A stretch of 64,000 nt of DNA from assembly GCF_024323335.1 (NCBI RefSeq), contig NC_066584.1, positions 418,477,819 to 418,541,818 of the forward strand, in the 5' to 3' direction. This document shows positions 56,303 through 64,000 of this stretch, piece by piece. The first letter of the stretch is position 1. Every line of letters starts with the position of its first letter. Origin of the DNA: Lathyrus oleraceus (lineage: Eukaryota > Streptophyta > Magnoliopsida > Fabales > Fabaceae). The notes under the pieces are model-generated. The model was not told the origin of the DNA and ran no database searches. It was given only the letters and a program-made list of their open reading frames with translations. Made by a program: the position numbers and the translations under genes.

Positions 56303-58943
56303 GAGAGAGGTGAGGACGGCAAGGGGGCGGATGAAAATCAGAGGAAGGAAACCCTAAATTCAGAGAGCGACCGAGATAAACCCTAAAAGATTTTCGACGA
56401 CAACTTAAAAGAAAAAACATAATACTCACTCACCGAAAAAGCCGCCTCCTGCGATTGACAAAGAATAATAGTTCGGAGGAGCAGAGGTTTAGTATCAAAG
56501 TGGAGCTTTCTGAAGAACCAGCTACACAGGTAAGCGTTCTTGTTGGTTTATTTTGATGTCGCGGTTTCACATTTAGAGACGCGATAGTGATGGAGCGATT
56601 AAGTGGGTGACGAGCGATTGAGAGACAGAGTGGTGAGCGAAGGTTGAGGATGAATGATTGAGGGTGAGAGAGAGTGATTGAGAGAGAAGACGAGATTGAG
56701 GGAGCGAGAACAATGAATGTTCTGTTACTGTTCCTCCCACCTTTTCTTCATTTATTTTATTTTTACAAAACAAGCATTGAAACCATTAAAAAATTTGTTT
56801 ACGTTTAGTCTTCTGTTTTTTATTAAATAGTATATATTGGTGTATTTGCTTTCCCAATTCATAATCCATTGAAAAACCCAACAGCCAGGCGGCTGGGTTT
56901 AATTTCTTGTTTTTTTTTTCATTTTTAATTGGTAGTCCAACAGACTATTTTATCTTAGTTTTTATTTTTAATTTTAATTTTAATCTATTCTGGTTTACTT
57001 ATCCGAATTAGCATTAAGATAGCAAATAATCATGAATGGCCTAGTGGAGAGAGAGAGTAATTTCACTCTCTTTAGTGTGAGGGGTTCGATACTTGGGGAC
57101 AGCAATATTTGTGTTTATTCTTTTTCTATATAGTATCTTCTAAAGCATGAAGAAAAAGATTATCCTGGAGGGAATATCCAGTTATAATCCCGTAAGAGCT
57201 TGCAAGCCATAAATATCTGTCTTCCCTCCAAAACATTCATAAATATTCGAATCATTTTCTTAGCAATATTGGAAAGAAACAGACTGCCTGGGTGGAATGT
57301 CCAGACGTGGTCCCGAGTACTAGACCCAAGCTATAAGAGCTTGCAAGTCATAAGTACTCGTCTTTCAAACTCCAAAATACTTAATTCCTATCTTAACCTC
57401 TTTCAATAAAGATGGAAATGGAACATGGTGTATACCGTGCACTCCTGAGATTAAGATTCGAGGCGGATGCCTCGCCAATCTTAACTCTCGCCATCGTCTA
57501 AAATTGTCAATGCGGTTTCTTCAAACCCCTTTCTCAATCAAACCTAAAAATACTTAATCTTTATTAAACATTTTTGCCAATAAAGATGGAAATGGAACAT
57601 GGTGTATACCGTGCACTCCTGAGACTAGGATTCGAGATGGATATCTCGCTCATCCAAGCTCTCGCAATCACTCAAAATACATCCAACCCATCAAACTCTT
57701 TTCTCGCCGCCGTGCGACTAATTAAAAACCTTTTTCATAAACGAAAGATATATTGTCTTAAGGTGATGCAAAACAATGTTTTGGCCACGATTGTTGAGTC
57801 GAGATAAGTGACGCTTTTCCGAATGTAGATTTATAAATCCGTTCGATGTGTGGTATGCGTCCACTCCTCATCTGTTTTGGGTAAAACAATGTTTTCGTCG
57901 ATTAATACAATATAGCTTTCGCTAAAATCGACCAACAAACAAACATTTTTCTACCCAGAACTACGTAAGCCTTTATTTCTCTTTTGAGATACGTAGGAGC
58001 AGGATTCGTAAATCTTGTCAGGCCCACTAATAAAAAAACTTAGGTTTAGTCCTTCGTCAAAAATCCAAAAACATTCTCTTCTCATCCTTTCTTTCTTTCC
58101 CACCTAATAATTCGAAAAGCCTAATATTTCAACTAACACTAACGCACACAACTAACCTAATGGTTCCCGTTGAGTACAACGGACGTGAGGGGTGCTAATA
58201 CATTCCCCTTGCGTAATCGACTCCCGAACCCTGATATTGGTTGCGATGACCTTATCTTATCCTTTCTTTTAGATGTTTTATCGATATTTTCCCTTTCCCT
58301 ATTTGGGAATAAATAAAGTTCGGTGGCGACTCTGTTCAGTCCATCATTGCGAGCGTGCGATTGCGCTTCGCTTTGTAGTCGTATCCCCATTTTTCGAGGT
58401 GCGGCAATTATGATATGGGTGAAACGTGAATGCATGATATTGGTGTATGTGTTGACATGTGTATACTTTATGATGTATGAATCTATCATGATTATTTTGT
58501 GCACCGATTATTATTTTAATGTATTCTCACCCCTTTCTATTTGATGTTGCATATGTGCTCCTCTACAGTACAAACATTCAGGTATTCGAGTAAGAGGTTG
58601 ATGTTGAGGATGGCGTTATGCCTCTTTAGTTACTTGTCAACCAAGTCTTGTAGTTGGAGTCGTTCTGATATGTAACACAGAGGAACAAACACTTCATTTA
58701 ATTATTTTATGTTGCATAACTTTCCTTAGTTTTTTTATGAAGAAACACTTTTCAAACTTCTTGTTGTTGGGGGTTTCTATGATAAATATTTCATAATTCT
58801 GGTGCTTATCAAATGAGTTAATTTTCAAATTATGTGGTTATGGTATGTGTTGTAGATATTGAGTAGCATCCTACTTGGAGGATACACATGTTATACATGT
58901 TTGTTTATTTATTTTTTGAGTCAGGAAGTGGGGTGTTACATAG

Positions 58944-58955
58944 TGGTATAAGAGC
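58944..58955 (+). other. Primer binding site of F (one mismatch)
   Basis: TGGTATAAGAGC, differing from the standard tRNA-iMet site at one base, three bases after the LTR end at 58940. Confidence 0.85.
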
Positions 58956-59071
58956 AGGTCAGTCCATCCGATCAGGTTGTTGTCAAAATGTTTATTCCCT
59001 AGTATGTGACATGTGTATGAACACCACCGATGCATGTTTCTTCTAATATTTGTTTGTTGGTATGTAGAGTA

Positions 59072-60440
59072 ATGGTTGGAAGACACGACCGTGCAATTGT
59101 CGATGCTTTGGAGTCACTGGCTCATGCGTACCAGGGTTAGCAAAATCAGGCTGGTGATGAGTTATGTGGATTAGGGAAATTTTAGAGAAATAATTTGCCG
59201 ACTTTCAAGGGAACAATTGATCGATCTAGAGGGTGCACAAGCATGGATCATAGAAATTGAGAAGATTTTATGAGTGATGGCTTGTACTGAGGAATATAAA
59301 GTATTGTTTAATACTCATATGTTGTCAGAGGAAGTCGAAGACTGATGGAATAATTTGCGTAAGAGACTAGAGGTTGTAGGTACTAAGATTACTTGGGTCG
59401 TGTTCAGAGTTCATTTACTAGAGAAATACTTTCCTAAGGACGTGCGCAGTAAGAAGGAAATCGAGTTCCTTGAGATGAAACAAGAGAATTCGACAGTTAC
59501 TGAGTATGTTGTTAAGTTTGAAAAGATGGTGAAGTTTTGTCCACACTATAATAGTGTGGATGCTGAGAGATCAAAGTGTATCAAGTTTGGGAGCGAGTTA
59601 CATCCCAAGATCGAGCAAGGTATTGGGTATCAAGAGATCCGCCGGTTTTCTGTGCTGGTAAATAAGTGAAAAATATATGATGAGGATAGCGAAGCCCAAT
59701 CTAATCATTATAAGAGTCTTAGTGAGAAGGAATGGAAGAATCAAAATCATGGGAAAATGCATAACGCTCCATATGACAAAGGGAATCAGAAGGTTGACCA
59801 GAAGGCCGCATGTGGGAAAGAGCGAAGCAAGGGAGGGACTCCTACTTCAGTGAGATGTTTCAAATATGGTGCGTTTAGGAATCGTATTTCTGAGTGCAAG
59901 AGCACAATTGTGAATTGCTTCAAGTGTGGGAAGCCAGGTCACCAAGTTGTCGACTGTAGGAGTAATAAGTTGAATTACTTTAATTGTTTAGAGCATGGTT
60001 ATATTAGTACTCAGTGTAAGAAACCTAAGAAGGTTCGGTATAGAGGAAAAGTTTTTTCTTTGAGTGGAACATAGACTATTGCATATGATAACCTGATTCG
60101 AGGCACACATTTTATCAATAACATTCCTTTGATTTCTATTATTGATATAGGTGTGACATATTCTTTATATCTCCTAAGTGTGTGAGAAGATTGAATTTGG
60201 AAGTGTATGCTATAAATGGTAGCATGGTCATTGATACCCTAGCTAATGGTTCAGTGACTACTTCATTGGTATGTTTGAATTGTCCTTTAAAAAATTTATG
60301 GTCGAAATTTTGGGATTCACTTAGTGTGTTTACCTCTAAGTTAACTTGATGTTATTATATGAATGAGTTGGTTGGAGTTCAACCGTGTATTTATCATTTA
60401 TTTTGATAAATCATTAAAGTTTATTGAATCCAAGGAGAAT
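59072..60440 (+). pseudogene. Gag and protease remnant of F
   Basis: Begins MVGRHDRAIVDALESLAHAY at ATG 59072, like the start of H's gag, then stops and shifts. A good gag block runs 59355-59669 (VFRVHLLEKYFPKDVRSKKE). Zinc knuckles follow at 59857-60030: the first has lost its second Cys (CFKYG), the second is intact (CFKCGKPGHQVVDC), and the third reads YFNCLEHGYISTQC with its first Cys lost. After a stop at 60072-60074, a protease trace reads IIDIGVTYS where D-T-G-A is normal. Similarity ends near 60440. Confidence 0.85.
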
Positions 60441-60449
60441 ACAAAGTCG

Positions 60450-62150
60450 GCTGGAAGTAATATTCTGTTTTCATGTGGGCTGCATTTTTGAATGGTTGAT
60501 GATTAATGAATAGGTTGTTATGATGCATTGCAGCTGCTTCTGATGCATGTTTGTATGTTACTGATGCATTGCTATTGTTGTGTTAGGTCTGCTATGGCTA
60601 GTATGATGAAATGCTATGATGCTTTGTGGTAGTTTGCTTTGAATGTTGAACTAAGTTTTGGTGTTAATATTAATTTGCAATGCCTTGGATTGTTTGCAAT
60701 TGCCATGTCTTGCTGTTATGAATATGAGCTGCTAGTTTGCTTTGGCTTTGTTTGGTGTGCAACATGTTATGATCATGCTTGATTGTTATTGCATTGCTAT
60801 GTTGATATGTGATGTTCTATCAATTGGATAAATGTATGCAGTTTGGATGCTATGTGAATGAATTGATTATGTGAATGTTTGATGTGGATGCATGTTCTAC
60901 CCATGTATGCATTGCTATTGCTAACATGTTTTGAAATGTTATGGTTTGTGAATGCTTTGAACCTAACTAATATGTATGATTATGCATTGTTTGGAAAGTT
61001 TTGTAGGGTATTTGGTAAAAATTGAGGGTTTGAACAAAGGCATACATGTTCCTTGCATCATATGACTTATTCTTGAAGAAACATGGGAACATGGTGAAGG
61101 CAACACCAAGAACATGTGGATCCTTAAAGGTTCAAACAAGATGACTTGTAGATAAATGAAAATAGGAACTAGGGTTTAGGATGGGTAAAAATAGTCAGTT
61201 GACTTTGGTCAACTGGTTGACCAAAAAGTCAACTTAGGTAAAAAAATGTATTTTTATCTGGAATGATATGTAATGACTCATGGTGTAATGATACTTTGTA
61301 ATGCAATAAATTCCCCTTTATGCAAATGGACTTTGAATGAATCATGACTTCAAAGGTGACCTAACTTTTTAAGTAACATGCTCCCATCCAAAACTAGGGT
61401 TTTGAAATTTGAATGACGTGCTTGCAAAAATGAGCCTTGTATTAGAATGAAAGACCTATGAATCATGCCATTTTGAATGAATGAGATGAACCTTACCATG
61501 ACATGGAAACAAACTTGAACATATGAACCTCAACCAAGAAATTATGACCATGAACATGAATGAAATAGATCTTGCCATGCCATGAACCTCAGTCAAACAA
61601 TTAGGACCATGAATATGAATGAAGTAGATCTTGCCATGCTATGAATTGAATCAAATGAATTTTGTAATTCCATTGAAATAGACTTGAACAAATGGACCAT
61701 GAATGCACCATGAATAAAACTATGAACTTTAAGTCAATAAGCCATGAAACTTGTATGAACCAAATGAAAACTTGAATAATAAGGCTATGAAACCATGATC
61801 AATAAATGATTGGCTTCAAATACCAACGATCCAAATGACTAGATATCCCCATTTCTATGAACTAGGGTTTTGCTTGGGGTTGGTTGATCATGAAGATACA
61901 AATGAATCCTCAACCCTAAATGCACACACACAAGGGTTGATGATGCAAAAAAATAGAAATTAGGTTTTATGGCCTTGGTTGAGCACACCTCAAGATACTT
62001 GGAAAACCATAGCTTTCACCATGTACACACAATTATACATAGAATCCATGATGCATGTCCTCTTGTTTTGAACACTACTAATGCGGATGAAATGATTAAG
62101 TATGAATGTATGCACATGAATTAGGGCTAAGACACATACTCACCACACTT
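60450..62150. other. Unassigned repeat-like debris, possibly Ogre LTR
   Basis: No coding sequence. The left half is rich in 'atgc/tgatg' words. At 61196-61235 there is a gttgacttt...ggtcaac...ttgacc...gtcaactt cluster resembling the tcaac-rich block in LTR C (4300-4330). Further right are many 'catgaa/atgaac' words. Most likely decayed LTR sequence of an Ogre-like element, but no boundary is visible. Confidence 0.35.
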
Positions 62151-62327
62151 AAAGCATATCACATAAGTATGAGTATTTCCCCCCACCTTGCTTCAGTCTC
62201 ACTCCTGCTGACAAGCAATTATAAAAACAAACAAGTACTGATAGTGTTTCACACACAAGTCGTATACCAGGGAACAAACAAAATTATAAAACTTGGTTGG
62301 ATGGACCGACCAACTTTGATACCATTA
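62151..62327 (-). other. Leader and primer site of Tekay copy M
   Basis: Minus-strand TGGTATCAAAG (plus 62314-62324) is a mutated tRNA-iMet site three bases from the LTR edge. It is followed by ttggtcggtccatccaacc, matching the ggtcagtccatccgatc leader of F. No gag is recognisable further left. Confidence 0.6.
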
Positions 62328-62908
62328 TATAACCCCCTACTTCCCAACTTGAAAAAAAGTAATTAAAAATAAGTATATCACAATTAATCACCAAGTAGGA
62401 CATTACTCGTAAAATCAAAACTGTTTATGTAACACATAATTATAAAAATAACTCGTTTGATAGGCAACGAAATTACAAGGCATAAAAGCCTCAACAACAT
62501 TATTAGTTTGAAATATGGTTCATCTCAGAATAACATCAAATAGAAAGATACGCAACATAAATAAACATATGATAACCTGTTACCCCCGTGTTACATATCA
62601 GAGCGACTCTAACTATAGACTCAAAGGACAAGTTGAAGGATAAGGGCGATCCAAAATGCAACGGAATTTAAAAAATTTCTCCTTTAGTGAACCTTACGAA
62701 TGGGCATGATCAGTGATAGAATCGTTAGGAGATTTAAACCTTTGATGCAGATCTACGGAGCGATCACGAACGTTGAACGGTGACAACGCCTCTACTCAGT
62801 CCACACGAACATATTCCTTCAATCTCAGTGCTAGCTGCTACGAATGAAGGCTTTGAGTGAGAGAGAGAGATAAACGAAATTGCAACTACACAAATGCTTC
62901 TGCATAAG

Positions 62909-62926
62909 GGTTCTATTTATAGAACC
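62909..62926 (-). promoter_or_regulatory. TATA box of LTR N inside a palindrome
   Basis: The minus-strand TATAAATA (plus 62914-62921) sits within the inverted repeat GGTTCTA ttta TAGAACC (62909-62926). Confidence 0.65.
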
Positions 62927-62954
62927 ACTTGCGTGGGCTGCAAGCTAAAAAACC

Positions 62955-63097
62955 CACTTAAGTGTATGTGGCCCATATCTTATATTATGCCAAAATCACT
63001 TAAGCGCGTGATACCTTACCATATTTCGTATTCTACTTAAGTACACCGTATCTTACGATGTTCTACAATTCACTTAAGTGCACCGTACCTTACGGTG
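62955..63097 (-). promoter_or_regulatory. Palindrome array upstream of the LTR N TATA box
   Basis: Perfect or near-perfect 10 bp palindromes around TTAAG: CACTTAAGTG (62955-62964), CACTTAAGCG (62997-63006), TACTTAAGTA (63034-63043) and CACTTAAGTG (63071-63080). Then CACCGTA (63081-63087) pairs with TACGGTG (63091-63097). Spacing is 37-42 bp. In N's orientation these lie 35-180 bp upstream of the TATA box, where activator sites are expected. Confidence 0.7.
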
Positions 63098-64000
63098 CTC
63101 CTTAGTTACTCTATCTCTCATCAATCCATCCTTTTGTGTGTGACCCTGTAGGTTTTTGTGGCATTGACAATTATATTAAATCACGTATTTAACATAATAG
63201 CACAGTGAGCGGTATCTAGCAACACATCACTGCTACCCAAGACACGAAAATGTCATGTGATTTGACAAATCCTTTTGTGACAATACTTATGTGTACAATG
63301 ACCCTTTTGCCCTTATGTCTATATTGAACACAAGGCATAGACCGTGTCATCCTTGTCTAGTTCAATATTGGGCCCATAGACATTTATCTTGTTACGCAGG
63401 ATGGGCAAATTTCATCTAGGTCACTCATGTCACTCAGCATGATTCGTGGAGTACCCATCAACTGTCTTTATGGTCATCCAGTTACGGACAACGTTTGATC
63501 AACAATAAGGCACTTGACTCTACATCTAGGGTTCATAGTGGTTTCAGGTCGAAGGGTGATATACACCATTATCACCATGAGAATAACTTATGACACTTTT
63601 CATAACATTCTATATAGTATTCTCATAGCGGGTCAATCCAGTATAAATATTACTCTTAATATTCATACCTATGTTTAAGACTTGATAACTCCTTATCCAT
63701 GATCCATGAGATGTGATCATCAGTCTATATACATAATAGTCTTAATGCTTTAATGTTATCCCACTTCACAATAAAGCTCGACTACAGATACTTTAAGAAT
63801 AATGTCCTTATGTTTAATGTGATCTCATGATTAAGTCACACTTGATACATTAAACGAACTAGCTATTCTAGGGACTTTATTAAACAAACATAATAAAGAA
63901 AAAGTCTTTTATTATTAATAAATAATTCAATACAAGTACCAAAAGTATTGGTCTATAGGGCTTACACCAACACAAGTAACTAAAGAGGCACAACATGTCC

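Larger units (their letters stand above)
52926..58406 (+). mobile_element. Solo Ogre-type LTR I carrying gene fragments
   Basis: Starts TGTCATACCCCGATTTTGGT and ends ttttcgaggtgcggca, with the exact duplication ATTAT on both sides (52921-52925 and 58407-58411). No internal region or second LTR is present, so it is a solo LTR made by recombination between LTRs. The AT-rich U3 (53000-53850) and the tail (ggtggcgactctgttcagtc and a gagatacgtagg motif) are Ogre-like. The middle (about 54030-56280) holds degraded pieces of host genes, either taken up by the LTR or brought in by a further unseen insertion. Confidence 0.85.
37232..58940 (+). repeat. 5' LTR of F, in four pieces
   Basis: Starts TGTCACACCCCAACTTAATT and ends gtggggtgttaca. 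Its start and end match the LTR layout of H, with TG...CA termini and a 'ggtaaggg' step about 420 bp in. The third piece has many scattered cgtcac / gtgacg words. Confidence 0.83.
37232..60450 (+). mobile_element. Old Tekay chromovirus F, 5' part, split by three insertions
   Basis: LTR pieces 37232-37674, 42868-43270, 52047-52925 and 58412-58940 join to an LTR of about 2.25 kb. A primer site and a degraded gag follow. Each gap is filled by an element with a perfect 5 bp target duplication (TTATT, CGTCA, ATTAT). Coding similarity to H fades in the protease region near 60440, and no 3' LTR is in view. Confidence 0.85.
62634..63972 (-). mobile_element. Solo LTR N (1339 bp)
   Basis: On the minus strand it starts TGTTGGTGTAAGCCC and ends GGATCGCCCTTATCCTTCA, flanked by the exact duplication CAAGT (62629-62633 and 63973-63977). 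The empty site is seen in F's related LTR as ttagttacttg. It has a TATA box and a palindrome-rich U3. There is no primer site or coding part, so it is a solo LTR. The copia-like TGTTGG start and size suggest Ty1-copia, but the family is not certain. Confidence 0.85.
62328..64000 (-). mobile_element. LTR of Tekay copy M, interrupted, running off the right edge
   Basis: Minus-strand similarity to the end of F's LTR, including gagtcgctctgatatgtaac and gcctctttagttacttg (F at about 58625-58680). The two halves, 62328-62633 and 63978-64000, meet exactly once insertion N and its duplication are removed. M therefore faces F and belongs to F's subfamily rather than H's. Confidence 0.78.

Overview
This is repeat-dense plant nuclear DNA. 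The families present point to a legume of the pea/vetch tribe (Fabeae): long-LTR Ogre/Tat Ty3-gypsy elements with a tRNA-Arg-type primer site and an extra ORF1, SIRE/Maximus-type Ty1-copia elements with an env-like ORF, and Tekay chromoviruses. The species is inferred from repeat content only. I see no intact single-copy host gene, rRNA, tRNA or CRISPR. Nearly every base belongs to mobile elements inserted into each other. Element letters below are my own labels. LEFT NEST (1-37168): Ogre LTR C (minus, 1-4634, running off the left edge) sits in the 5' LTR of Ogre A (plus, 4635-13303). A sits in the gag-protease frame of Ogre B (minus, 13304-23791). B sits in the env-like frame of SIRE-type element D (plus, 23792-27348). 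D sits in the env-like frame of SIRE-type element E (plus, 27349-37168). E's 3' LTR is itself broken by an unclassified 1 kb insertion J (30650-31688) and a dead Ty1-copia element K (minus, 31847-36562). RIGHT NEST (37232-60450): an old Tekay element F has a 5' LTR split by three later insertions. These are a decayed Tekay G (37675-42862, itself holding a 548 bp hAT-type MITE), a nearly perfect Tekay H (43271-52041) and a 5.5 kb solo Ogre-type LTR I (52926-58406). Each has a perfect 5 bp target duplication. The right edge (62328-64000) is the LTR of an opposite-facing Tekay copy M, interrupted by a 1.3 kb solo LTR N with a perfect 5 bp duplication. FUNCTION: only H looks complete. It has identical-length LTRs, a matching primer site, a 1456-residue gag-pol open from end to end with all catalytic residues visible, and a polypurine tract. 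The two LTRs differ at about two positions by eye, so it inserted recently. All other elements carry deletions, stop codons or lost catalytic residues. MOST NOTABLE: solo LTR I carries degraded fragments of at least two host genes, a class II BBR/BPC (GAGA-binding, pentacysteine) transcription factor and a FAB1/PIKfyve-type lipid kinase. It also has a third, unidentified, apparently intron-containing gene fragment on the other strand. Ogre B's LTR holds a near-identical 1.44 kb tandem triplication. Several LTR promoter regions carry short palindrome arrays. I found nothing I would call a wholly new biological system; the gene-fragment cluster in I is the best candidate for follow-up.
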